A stretch of 64,000 bases of DNA from Enhygromyxa salina (GTDB lineage: Bacteria > Myxococcota_A > Polyangia > Nannocystales > Nannocystaceae): positions 1-64,000 of the forward strand of contig NZ_PVNL01000041.1 of assembly GCF_002994635.1 (NCBI RefSeq), read 5' to 3'. Below, in pieces: positions 47,008 through 55,583 of the stretch. The notes under the pieces are model-generated. The model was given only the letters and a program-made list of their open reading frames with translations. It searched no databases and was not told the origin of the DNA. Position numbers and translations under genes: made by a program. Position 1 is the stretch's first letter; every line of letters starts with the position of its first letter.

Positions 47008-49449
47008 GTGCCTCGAGCCCCCATCTCCCGTCGAACCTGGCTGTGGACCAGCACGACGGCGTTGGCGGCCGCTTGCGCTCGACCTGCACCCACCCAGATC
47101 CCCGACGCAGGGCCCGAGCCCGCGCGCGTGCTCAATCAGCGCGGCGCGAAAAACTTGATCGCGCTCGCCGAGCTCGGCGCCGCCGTTCGCTGGCTACACC
47201 CGAGTGACGAAGCCCAAGCGTGCGAGTGGGAGCCCCTGTTGCTGGCGGGGATCCGGGCGATCGAGCCCGCGGGGACGCGCGCGGAGCTGGCTGAAGGACT
47301 GCGTGGATTCGTGGGCGATGTCGCCCCCACGGTCGTGGTCTGGCGAAGCGTGAAGCTCGATGAGCAAGCGGACGACGCCGCGCTCGACGAGCCTGCGTGC
47401 CCCGATCCGGACGCGGTGAGCGAGGACGAAGGCCCGGAACCCGAAGCCAGCGAGCGCGCGAGGCCGCCCGCGGACAAGAGCCACGGGCGGTTGGGAACAG
47501 GCCGAGCGGGGCCACCTTCGCGGACCAAGGCCGGGGCCGCGAGCGATCGCAAGCAGGCTGAGGACGCGGCCAAGGCCGAGGCCGCCGCGCGCGACGCCGC
47601 GGCCGAGCAGGCCGAGAGCGCGGAGCGGGATCAGCAGAACGAGCAGTCCGAACAGTCAGAACAGGGCAAGCGCGACGACGCGAACCGAGGCGACGGCGAC
47701 GGCGAGGGTGACGCCGATGAGGGGGAGACCGGCGAGGGGGAGACCGGCGAGGGGGAGACCGGCGAGGGAGAGACCGGCGAGGGAGAGACCGGCGAGGGAG
47801 AGACCGGCGAGGGAGAGACCGGCGATACCGGTGGCGACGACGACGATCGCGATGATCACGAGACCGAGCGACCCGAGCCCGACGCCGACGCCAGCGAGCG
47901 GGAAGATCGACCCCCGCTCTCCGAGGCCCTGTTCGCGCAGGGTGAGGATCTCGTCATCACCCAGTGGCACCGCCGCGGGTACGCCGAGGGCCCAACCAAC
48001 GCCCCCGGGTGCGCCCGCCGGATTCAACGCCGACCGCACACCAAGGCCTCGTGCGCGCCAGCCAAGCGCAAGCGAGACGAGCCGCTGCCGTGCTCGCGCT
48101 GCGACGGTGACAGCTATCGGCCGCTGGCTCCGGGGGCGCCCGCGCTCGTCGAGCTCGGGCGTGGGATCAGCAGCTTGGTCCCGGTTGCGCTGTGGACTCG
48201 CGGCGGACTCACGCTGCCCGAGTCGGGGGCGACCGAGCCTGCGCCCTCGTTCGATCAGCGCCGTGCGTGGGACTACGACCTGCGCGACCGGGGCACGCGG
48301 CTACTCGCGGTGGTCCGAACCTGGACGACGCTGCGTCGGTTCTTCCCCCACGCGACTCAGCTCGCCGATCCCCGTCAGCGCCTGACCGAAGCGATGTGTG
48401 CGGTCGCCGATGACGACTCGCCGCTGACCTTGCAGGCGACCCTCGAGTCGATGCTCGCCCAGTTTGGCGACGGCAACGGCGCGGTGCTGGTCGAAGCCGG
48501 AGCGGCCGCGCGGCGCTGGGTTCCGTCCGTGGTGCTGCGCTGGGTCGAAGAGCGCGTGGTCGTGTGTGCTTCGGCGTCCGAGCTCACGCGCGTTGGCGAC
48601 GTCGTCACCGCGATCGACGGGGTGCTGATCGACGAGCTGATCGCGCAAGAGCTGGCGCGTACGCCCGCCGCCAACGCGAGCGCGGCGATCGAGCGAGCGG
48701 TCGCGCGGCTGCTGGTCCGCCGCGAGCGGGGCGCCACGATCGCGCTCACCGTCGTTCGCCCGAGCGAGACCGACGAGCATGAACATGGGGAGCGGGTGGT
48801 CGTCGCCTCGATCTCCGCGGATCGTCGCAGCGATGCCGAGCCGGTCCTCGATCTTCGCCCGGGTCGCGCGATCGAGCAGCTGAGCGGCGGGGTGTGGTAC
48901 GTCGATCCCACCCGGACGCGACGGCTCGACACGGTCGCGCGGCGGCTTCGCAAGGCCAACGGGGTGATCATCGATCTTCGTGGCCAGCTCGCGGATCCCC
49001 GCGCGTCACTGCTCGCTCACTTTGTCACGCAGACGCTGACCCTCGCGCGTGAGCGGGTCCCCGCGGGGCCCAACGAACACGCCGAGCTGCCGCTCGAGCG
49101 AGCGGGGGAGCGTCGCGTCGAGCCAGATGGTCCCGCCGTTGATTGTTCGGTCGTGGTGCTCGCGGACAGCCGCACCCGCGGCGCCGCGGAGCTAGAGCTC
49201 GTCGGGTTCGAGCGGCTCGGGGCGGCGATCGTCGGCAGCGCGAGCGCGGGGGATCAGGGCGCGGTCGCGCAGCTGTGGCTGCCCGGCGGATGGCAGCTGC
49301 GGTTTACGGCCAGCGAGCTGCGCCGCGAGGATGGCAGCGAGCTGTGGGGTCGGGGCGTGGCGGCGAGTGTGCCGGTCGAGCCGACGCTCGCGGGGATTCG
49401 GCGCGAGCAAGACGAGCTGCTCGCGGCGGCGATCGAGCACCTCGGCTGA
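47008..49449 (+). CDS. S41 (tail-specific) protease-like lipoprotein, probably inactive
   Basis: This 813-residue exported protein has a twin-arginine-like signal (SRRTWLW) and a lipobox LAAAC (Cys23). An N-terminal domain is followed by a long low-complexity region (residues ~130-310) with seven GEGET repeats and Glu/Gln/Asp tracts. A CxxC-containing segment follows, and then an S41-type region: a helical cap (WTTLRRFFPHATQ), a PDZ-like part (TRVGDVVTAIDGVLIDELIAQEL) and a protease-like core from about residue 620. The segment that carries the catalytic Ser in active enzymes (TxSxxE) is TRGAAE with Gly725, and the expected Lys is not found in GSASAGDQG, so proteolysis is unlikely. GTG 47008 start. 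Confidence 0.65.
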   Translation: MPRAPISRRTWLWTSTTALAAACARPAPTQIPDAGPEPARVLNQRGAKNLIALAELGAAVRWLHPSDEAQACEWEPLLLAGIRAIEPAGTRAELAEGLRGFVGDVAPTVVVWRSVKLDEQADDAALDEPACPDPDAVSEDEGPEPEASERARPPADKSHGRLGTGRAGPPSRTKAGAASDRKQAEDAAKAEAAARDAAAEQAESAERDQQNEQSEQSEQGKRDDANRGDGDGEGDADEGETGEGETGEGETGEGETGEGETGEGETGEGETGDTGGDDDDRDDHETERPEPDADASEREDRPPLSEALFAQGEDLVITQWHRRGYAEGPTNAPGCARRIQRRPHTKASCAPAKRKRDEPLPCSRCDGDSYRPLAPGAPALVELGRGISSLVPVALWTRGGLTLPESGATEPAPSFDQRRAWDYDLRDRGTRLLAVVRTWTTLRRFFPHATQLADPRQRLTEAMCAVADDDSPLTLQATLESMLAQFGDGNGAVLVEAGAAARRWVPSVVLRWVEERVVVCASASELTRVGDVVTAIDGVLIDELIAQELARTPAANASAAIERAVARLLVRRERGATIALTVVRPSETDEHEHGERVVVASISADRRSDAEPVLDLRPGRAIEQLSGGVWYVDPTRTRRLDTVARRLRKANGVIIDLRGQLADPRASLLAHFVTQTLTLARERVPAGPNEHAELPLERAGERRVEPDGPAVDCSVVVLADSRTRGAAELELVGFERLGAAIVGSASAGDQGAVAQLWLPGGWQLRFTASELRREDGSELWGRGVAASVPVEPTLAGIRREQDELLAAAIEHLG
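47719..47823 (+). repeat. 15-bp coding tandem repeat, seven copies
   Basis: The unit GAGGGnGAGACCGGC begins at 47719 and recurs every 15 bp seven times, encoding GEGET repeats in the S41-like protein. The first three copies have G and the last four have A at the sixth base. It is likely length-variable by slippage. Confidence 0.9.
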
Positions 49450-49471
49450 GCGCGTTCGGCGATGTCCGAGG

Positions 49472-51478
49472 CTACGTCCGAACCAGGTAGGGATACTCCT
49501 GCAGCACCCCCATCGCCCAGGGCTGGCCCAGGGTCGTGTCTTTCCCGAGATGCCGATCCCGAATCAGCTGCGTAATCGAGTCCACATCATAGTCCATCTC
49601 GCCGAGGACATCCTGCACGGAGTACCCGGTCTTGACCTCCAGCCAGACGTGCTCGTCGTAGTCGATCCCCTGGCTCCCCATGATCACCCCCTCTTCATCC
49701 GCGCGCCGCACAATCACCTCATGGCAGCGCCCAAATAGATTGTGCACGTTGGCCAAGCTATCTTGATAGGCGCCAGTCATGAAGAACCCCAGAAAGTAGG
49801 GCTCTCCCCCGCGGGCGGGCGGCTCGTGCAGCGGCAGGGACTTCAGGTTGTCATCGGGGTGCGCGAAGGTCTTGATGCAGCCGTCGCTGTCGCAGGTGAT
49901 GTCGACGATCTCCGCGTTCAGCCGCGGCACGTGCCCGTGGCCCGACAGCGGCGCGGCCGGAAACACCTGGTCGATGCTCCACGTGTCAGGCAGCGACTGG
50001 AAGATCGAGAAGTTGGCCAGGTACTTGACCTGCGCCCGGTTCAAGAAGTTGACGATCTCCTCCGGTGGGTGCTCGAGCTGCGGCATGATCCGCTCGCACT
50101 CCAGCCGGACCCGGTGGAACAAGCCCTCGGCGCTGGCGCGATCCTCGAGGCTCAGGTACCCGCGCGAGAACAGCTGCAGGGCCTCGTCACGAAAGTCGAC
50201 GGCGTCGTGAAAGTACTCCTCGATGTTCTTGACGGTGATCCCGTTGAGGGTCTCGCGCAGCTCGGTGATCAGCCGGTCTTCGTGCTCGGAAGGGGCGGGG
50301 ACCGGCAGCAGCTCACCTTGAACCTCGCGCAGATCCGCGATCGTGACCGCGTGCTTGGCCGTGAGCACGCGGCCGCTCTCGGTCACGATCGTCGGCGGCG
50401 GGAGCTCGAGCTCCGTCACGACCTCGCTGATCTCGAACACGACCTGACTGGCGTACTCCTCGACCGAGTAGTTGGCCGAGCTCGGGTACGAGGTGCGGCT
50501 GCCGTCGTAGTCGATGCCGACGCCGCCGCCGAGATCGATGTAGCGCAGCCCCGGGCAGCGCGGGCGCAGGGCCGACCAGATCCGCACGCCCTCGCGCACG
50601 GCCGTCTTGATCCGCTTGATCTGGGTGATCTGCGAGCCGATGTGAAAGTGCAGCAGCGCGAATTTCTCGATCTGCCCGGCCTCTTCGAGCTGGCGCACGA
50701 CCTCGAGGATCTCGTTGGTGGTCAGCCCGAACTTGGCCAGCTCGCCACCCGAGCTCTGCCACCGACCGCTGCCGCGACTGTAGAGCTTGGCGCGGGTGCC
50801 GATCAGCGGCGTCGCCGTCCAGTCTTGCTCCTCGCCGACGTCGAGGAACCGCCGGACCTCACGCAGGCTCTCGAGCACGATCACGACCTCATGGCCGAGC
50901 TCCGCCGCGTGGTAGGCCAGGCGCATGAACTCACGATCTTTGTAGCCGTTGCAGATCAGCGGGGTCCCCGGCACGACCGGTTGGGCCATGGCCAGCAGCA
51001 GCTCGGGCTTGGACCCGGCCTCGAGCCCGTAGTTGCACTGCTCGCGCGCGCCGACCACGGTCTCGACCACGCTGCGGCGCTGGTTGACCTTGAGCGGGTA
51101 CATGCCGACGTGCGCGCCCGTGAACTCGGCCTCGGCCGCGGCGCGAATGAACGCGTCGTGCAGCCGCTGCATCGACTCGACGATCATGCTCGGGAATCGG
51201 ACCACCACGGGCGAGTGGATGCCCCGCTCGCGCAGCAGCAGCACCAGCTTGTGCAGATCGACCTCGGGCAGCCCAGGCGCACGAAACCCGAGGTGGCCCT
51301 CGCTGTTGACGGACAAGAACCCCTGCCCCCACTTGTCCGCGCCGTAGCGCTTGAGCGAGTTCTCCAGCGCCCACGACTTGAACGCTCGGGTGTTGGCTGG
51401 CGCTTCGTTGACCTTGGACGCGTCGGGGCTGCTCACGCGGGTGGGCTCAGGCTCGACCATGCCGGCGGGATACCACAT
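49472..51478 (-). CDS. speA: Biosynthetic arginine decarboxylase
   Basis: This 668-residue PLP enzyme makes agmatine from arginine in polyamine synthesis. It has the usual SpeA length and domain order: an N-terminal barrel with VGMYPLKVNQRRSVVETVV (Lys130 binds PLP) and NGYKDREFMRLA, FHIGSQITQIKRIKT and YIDLGGGVGIDYDG for the PLP phosphate, a helical insert, and a C-terminal beta domain with DITCDSDGCIK, whose Cys is catalytic in this family, and FFMTGAYQDSLANVHNLFG. ATG 51478 is the first start; ATG 51460 is an equally good alternative. It converges with the S41-like gene and diverges from the hydrolase lipoprotein. Confidence 0.92.
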   Translation of the reverse strand: MWYPAGMVEPEPTRVSSPDASKVNEAPANTRAFKSWALENSLKRYGADKWGQGFLSVNSEGHLGFRAPGLPEVDLHKLVLLLRERGIHSPVVVRFPSMIVESMQRLHDAFIRAAAEAEFTGAHVGMYPLKVNQRRSVVETVVGAREQCNYGLEAGSKPELLLAMAQPVVPGTPLICNGYKDREFMRLAYHAAELGHEVVIVLESLREVRRFLDVGEEQDWTATPLIGTRAKLYSRGSGRWQSSGGELAKFGLTTNEILEVVRQLEEAGQIEKFALLHFHIGSQITQIKRIKTAVREGVRIWSALRPRCPGLRYIDLGGGVGIDYDGSRTSYPSSANYSVEEYASQVVFEISEVVTELELPPPTIVTESGRVLTAKHAVTIADLREVQGELLPVPAPSEHEDRLITELRETLNGITVKNIEEYFHDAVDFRDEALQLFSRGYLSLEDRASAEGLFHRVRLECERIMPQLEHPPEEIVNFLNRAQVKYLANFSIFQSLPDTWSIDQVFPAAPLSGHGHVPRLNAEIVDITCDSDGCIKTFAHPDDNLKSLPLHEPPARGGEPYFLGFFMTGAYQDSLANVHNLFGRCHEVIVRRADEEGVIMGSQGIDYDEHVWLEVKTGYSVQDVLGEMDYDVDSITQLIRDRHLGKDTTLGQPWAMGVLQEYPYLVRT

Positions 51479-51623
51479 TTGCGTGCTCGCACCGCAAGCC
51501 TGCCGCGGGTTGTTTCACGCCCGGGCCAGGCACGTGACCCGGTTGGGGACGACGCTGTGGACGGCGTTGGTGGGGGGCAGCGTACGTGTTGCGCGGCGTG
51601 CACGGCCTCGGTATCCACTACGG

Positions 51624-53153
51624 ATGCGACGGCTGGTCCTGCGGTCCCTCCCTGTGTGCCTCCTGAGTTGTTCGGTGGTCGCCGCGTGCAAGCCCAAGAC
51701 CCCCGACGAGACCAAGCCCGACGCCGTCGAGTCCGGCCAGCTCGGGCCCGGCAGCGAGCCGAGCGCGCAAGGCGACGGCGAGGGCGAGGCCACGCTGGGA
51801 CAGTGGGTCGGACAGCTCTCGCTGCCCGGCGCCCAGACGCTCGAGTGGGCGGTGTGGATCCAGCCTGATCCCGACGGCGACGGACTCGCGCTCGCGCAGC
51901 TGTGGATCCCCGCGCAGATGGTCTCGGGCGTGTCGCTGGGCTCACCGGTGGTCAGTGAGGACGGCAGCATGAAGGTCCAGCTCGCGGCGGTCGGCGCGAG
52001 CTGGACGATCATTCCTGGGCCCGCGCCAACCTGCAGCTTCACGCAAAACGGCGCCGAGCTCCCGTGCACGATCACCTCGACCGACGCCAACGACTTCGCC
52101 GAGATCGCCAACCCCGCCCGACCGCAGACGCCGAAGCCGCCGTTTCCCTACGCGATCGAGCAGCTCGAGATCCCGAACCCGGAGGCACCGGGTGTGACCC
52201 TGGCCGCGACGCTGACGGTGCCCGAGGGCGAGGGCCCGCACCCGGTCGCGGTCCTGATCACGGGCTCGGGTCTGCAGGATCGAGACGAGACGATCGCCAA
52301 CCACAAGCCGTTTTGGGTGATCGCCGACCACCTGTCGCGCAACGGGATCGCCGTGCTTCGCTACGATGATCGCGGCTTCGGTGAGTCGCGCGGCGACCCG
52401 ACCAACGCCACGCTGGAAGACTTCGCGGGTGACACCTGGGCCGTCGCGTCGGCCGTCGCCGCGCGGCCGGAGATCGACGGCGAGCGAGTCGGCCTCGTCG
52501 GGCACAGCGAAGGTGGCGTGATCGCGCCGCTCGTCGCCGCCGAGCACCCCGAGCAGATCGACTTCATCGTCATGCTCGCGGGGACCGGCGTGACCGGGAG
52601 CGAGATCATCATTCGTCAGCAGCGGCTGATCATGGCCGCGTCCGGGGCCGATGAGGCCAGCGTTGCGCAGGCCGAGGCAGAGGCACGCAAGCTCCACGCG
52701 GCCGTGATCGAGAACACCCCCGAGGCTGCCCCCGCCGTGATCGAGCGGTTGCTTCGCGCCGCGATCGCCGAGCAAGCCGGCAAGGATCAACCGGCCCCCG
52801 AGCAGCTCGAGGCGGGGATTCAAGCGCAGATGAAGACCCTCAACAGCCCCTGGTTTCGGCACTTCTTGGCCTGGGATCCCGCGCCCGTGCTCGCCAAGCT
52901 GCGGCTGCCTGTGTTGGTCATGATCGGTGACATGGATCTGCAGGTCGACGTCGAGCAAAACCTGGCGCCGATCCAGGCGGCGCTAGTCGACAACCCGGCC
53001 GCGGAGTTTGTACTGCTGCCGGGGCTCAATCATCTGTTCCAGCCCGCGCGCACGGGGTTGCCAGATGAGTACGCGATGATCGAGATGACCATTGAGCCCG
53101 CCGTGCTCGAGGAGCTCGCGCGCTGGATTCGTGTGACGACCAAGTTGGACTGA
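51624..53153 (+). CDS. Alpha/beta-hydrolase lipoprotein
   Basis: This 509-residue predicted lipoprotein has a signal peptide ending SVVAAC (Cys22). A Glu/Gly/Ser-rich spacer and a ~130-residue beta-rich N-terminal domain (DUF3887-like in position) precede a serine hydrolase domain. LTGSGLQDRDETIANHKPFWVIADHL gives the oxyanion loop, LRYDDRGFGESRG follows, the nucleophile elbow is GLVGHSEGG (Ser295), and the acid and base are probably in VMIGDMDLQV and PGLNHLFQ. An insert of helices lies between strand 6 and the acid. It is exported; ester or peptide-like substrate unknown. ATG 51624 gives the only good signal peptide. Confidence 0.8.
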   Translation: MRRLVLRSLPVCLLSCSVVAACKPKTPDETKPDAVESGQLGPGSEPSAQGDGEGEATLGQWVGQLSLPGAQTLEWAVWIQPDPDGDGLALAQLWIPAQMVSGVSLGSPVVSEDGSMKVQLAAVGASWTIIPGPAPTCSFTQNGAELPCTITSTDANDFAEIANPARPQTPKPPFPYAIEQLEIPNPEAPGVTLAATLTVPEGEGPHPVAVLITGSGLQDRDETIANHKPFWVIADHLSRNGIAVLRYDDRGFGESRGDPTNATLEDFAGDTWAVASAVAARPEIDGERVGLVGHSEGGVIAPLVAAEHPEQIDFIVMLAGTGVTGSEIIIRQQRLIMAASGADEASVAQAEAEARKLHAAVIENTPEAAPAVIERLLRAAIAEQAGKDQPAPEQLEAGIQAQMKTLNSPWFRHFLAWDPAPVLAKLRLPVLVMIGDMDLQVDVEQNLAPIQAALVDNPAAEFVLLPGLNHLFQPARTGLPDEYAMIEMTIEPAVLEELARWIRVTTKLD

Positions 53154-53260
53154 TCTCGACCCCCACCGTGCTGCCAAAATTCGATCGAGTGTTACGAAAT
53201 TGTCTCTTGGAGAAAAATTCTGCAGCTGACTGAGCCCACAGTTGTACTTCTCCTCGTACG

Positions 53261-55498
53261 ATGAGCAAACCCAACATTCTGATCATTCTCGCCGATGACC
53301 TCGGCGTCGATGTGTTTCGCGTCAACGCCAAAGCTCACAAGGTAGTGGCCCAGGTCAACGGCCCGACCAGCGTCGCCGGTCCTGTCGAGCTTCCCAACTT
53401 TGGTCGCCTGCTCGCCGCGGGTGTGCACTTCCAGCACACCTGGGCCCACCCGGTCTGCACGCCGACACGCGCGAGCCTGTGGACGGGCATGCAGGCCTGG
53501 AAGACCAGGCTCGGCTTTCCGAGCGGCGGCGACGACAACATCGTGTCGCCCGCCATCACCGGCCAGCCAATCCAGGCGCTCGCGCAGTCGCTGGTTGGCT
53601 ACAAATGCGCGATGTTTGGCAAGTGGGATCTCGGCGCAGCGAAGACGCCGGTCGACTGGGGCTGGCACGAATTCGCGGGCACCTTCCGCGGCGGCGTCCG
53701 TCAGGACGGGGTGCTGCAGTACGGCTTTCCACGGCCGCCCACGCCGGTCACCTACGCGCGTCTGAAGAACCCCACGAATAGCAGCGCGCCCGAGAAGTGC
53801 GCCGCCGCCGTCGCGGCGCTCGAGGCCCAGTACGACGCTCAGTTCCTGACCAACAACCCGGATCTGCGCAACTACATCTGGGAGAAGGACAGGGTCGGCG
53901 CCGACGGCAAGACCCAGCCGCCGATCGGGCCCGGTGAGCGCGAGCACATCTACCTCACCGAGGATCAGGTCGGGGACGCCAAGCGGTGGATCCGCGCGCG
54001 TCCAAGCGGTGAGCCCTGGTGCGTCGCGCTCAACCTGATCGCCCCGCACGATCCATTCCACGTGCCGCCGAAGCACACCTTTAGCCCGACCACGATCAAG
54101 GACCCGAGCAACCCGACCACGCAGGAGATGCTCGTCGCGATGATCGAGGCGGTCGACTACTACCTCGGCGATCTGTTCAAGGCGATCGCAGGTCAGCTCG
54201 AGAACACCGTGGTCATCTTCGCCGGCGACAACGGCACGCAGGACTTTGATCCCGACCGCCAAAACGCCAGCGTCGACGAGCAGCTCGGCGACGACAAGAA
54301 CACCTCGGCGGTCGGCGGTGTGCACGTGCCGATGATCATCGCCGACGGCGGTCTGATGCAGGGCAAGGCCGCCTGCTACATGAACCTGGCGCCGCGCTCG
54401 ATCCCCGCGCCGGTCCACATCATCGACGTCTACAACACCGTGCTCGACATCGGTGGGGTCACGACGACGCCCTCGACGGACTCGATCAGCATCGCCCCGC
54501 ACCTCAACGAGAACGTGCGCAAGCCTACGCGCACGCACAACTTCAGCCAGATGTACCTCCGGCCTGCGCCGGGGCAGCCGACGCCGGGAATTGCCGCCTC
54601 GGTCGCCGATAGTGCCTACCAATACAAGCTCACGTGCGAGGTCTTGCTCGACCCCAACACGTCCGAGACAGTGGATCGCGCCGGCAAGCCAACGTCGAAC
54701 CTGGTGTTCGACTACAAGTTCTCGTTCCTCGCGCCTGATCCGGAGATCTCCGGCTCCTACCGCGACCAGCTGCTCGGCGGGCTCACGCCGAACGCTGACG
54801 GGACCTTTACTGTCAACGATCTCGCCTACGAGGACAAGATCCTCGAGCTCTACTCGGTGCTCGCCCGCGAGCGGCCCTACGACGATCCAGACAGCAGCTT
54901 CCCGGTCATCAAGAAGTCATCGTTCGTGTTTCCCTCGAACTTGCTCAATACGCCGGTGTTGATCGAGAACCTCGCGACCAAGCGCTATCTGTTCTCTGAC
55001 GGGCCAAACATCACGAGGAGTCGCGGGGCCGAAGGCGGCTGGAGTGCGTCGTCGGGGTTCGCCAGCCCCAAAGTCGTCGGGGCCGACGCGAACTACTACA
55101 ATCGCGCGCTGTGGATCATTCGTCGGCAGGGCCAGCAGTTCCTGATCGAGAGCCTCGAGACCAAGCGCTACCTGTTCTCCCCCGGGGCCATGCTCTCGCG
55201 GCAGCGTGGGGGCGAAGCTGGCTGGAAGGCGTCGTCGGGGTTCGAGAGCCCTGCGGTCCTCGGGACCGACGCGAACTACTACAATCGCGCGCTCTGGGTG
55301 ATTCAGCCGCAGGGCGCCGCGTTCCTGCTCGCCAACGCGAAGACCAAGCGCTACGCGTTCTCTGACGGGCCGGCGATGACGGGGTCTCGCGGCGCCGAGG
55401 GCGGCTGGAAGGCGTCGTCGGGGTTCGAGAGCCCGACGGTCGTCGGCGCCGATGCAAACTACTACAACCGCGCGTTGTGGTCGATCAAGCGGGCCTGA
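53261..55498 (+). CDS. Sulfatase (Cys-type CxPxR) with triple C-terminal repeat
   Basis: This 745-residue protein's sulfatase domain begins at once: NILIILADDLG supplies the metal Asp12-Asp13. CTPTRASLWTG holds Cys66, which must be converted to formylglycine for activity, and is followed by AMFGKWDLG. Later motifs include FAGDNGTQ with metal ligands. There is no signal peptide and an in-frame stop lies 30 bases upstream, so it may stay cytoplasmic. The last ~180 residues are three 61-residue repeats (TKRYLFSDG...GADANYYNRALW) that look like a beta-trefoil. A radical-SAM maturase lies at 57888. ATG 53261. Substrate unknown. Confidence 0.85.
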   Translation: MSKPNILIILADDLGVDVFRVNAKAHKVVAQVNGPTSVAGPVELPNFGRLLAAGVHFQHTWAHPVCTPTRASLWTGMQAWKTRLGFPSGGDDNIVSPAITGQPIQALAQSLVGYKCAMFGKWDLGAAKTPVDWGWHEFAGTFRGGVRQDGVLQYGFPRPPTPVTYARLKNPTNSSAPEKCAAAVAALEAQYDAQFLTNNPDLRNYIWEKDRVGADGKTQPPIGPGEREHIYLTEDQVGDAKRWIRARPSGEPWCVALNLIAPHDPFHVPPKHTFSPTTIKDPSNPTTQEMLVAMIEAVDYYLGDLFKAIAGQLENTVVIFAGDNGTQDFDPDRQNASVDEQLGDDKNTSAVGGVHVPMIIADGGLMQGKAACYMNLAPRSIPAPVHIIDVYNTVLDIGGVTTTPSTDSISIAPHLNENVRKPTRTHNFSQMYLRPAPGQPTPGIAASVADSAYQYKLTCEVLLDPNTSETVDRAGKPTSNLVFDYKFSFLAPDPEISGSYRDQLLGGLTPNADGTFTVNDLAYEDKILELYSVLARERPYDDPDSSFPVIKKSSFVFPSNLLNTPVLIENLATKRYLFSDGPNITRSRGAEGGWSASSGFASPKVVGADANYYNRALWIIRRQGQQFLIESLETKRYLFSPGAMLSRQRGGEAGWKASSGFESPAVLGTDANYYNRALWVIQPQGAAFLLANAKTKRYAFSDGPAMTGSRGAEGGWKASSGFESPTVVGADANYYNRALWSIKRA
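54959..55495 (+). repeat. 183-bp coding direct repeat, three copies
   Basis: Units begin at 54959, 55142 and 55325, exactly 183 bp (61 codons) apart, and remain highly similar at DNA level (for example the AACTACTACAAnCGCGCG block at 55091, 55274 and 55457). They form the C-terminus of the sulfatase; the third copy is cut short by the stop codon. The close similarity suggests recent duplication or gene conversion. Confidence 0.9.
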
Positions 55499-55583
55499 GC
55501 GGCTCGTTCGCGCTTCGCAAGCGCGCCCAGTTCCGGCATTTCCGACAGTTCGGACGGCCGACACGGGCGCGCCAAACCCACGG

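Noticed and set aside
55509..55525. 7-bp hairpin between convergent sulfatase and ATPase genes as terminator
   Set aside because: Stem is sound but no T-run follows on either strand, so a terminator call is not supported.
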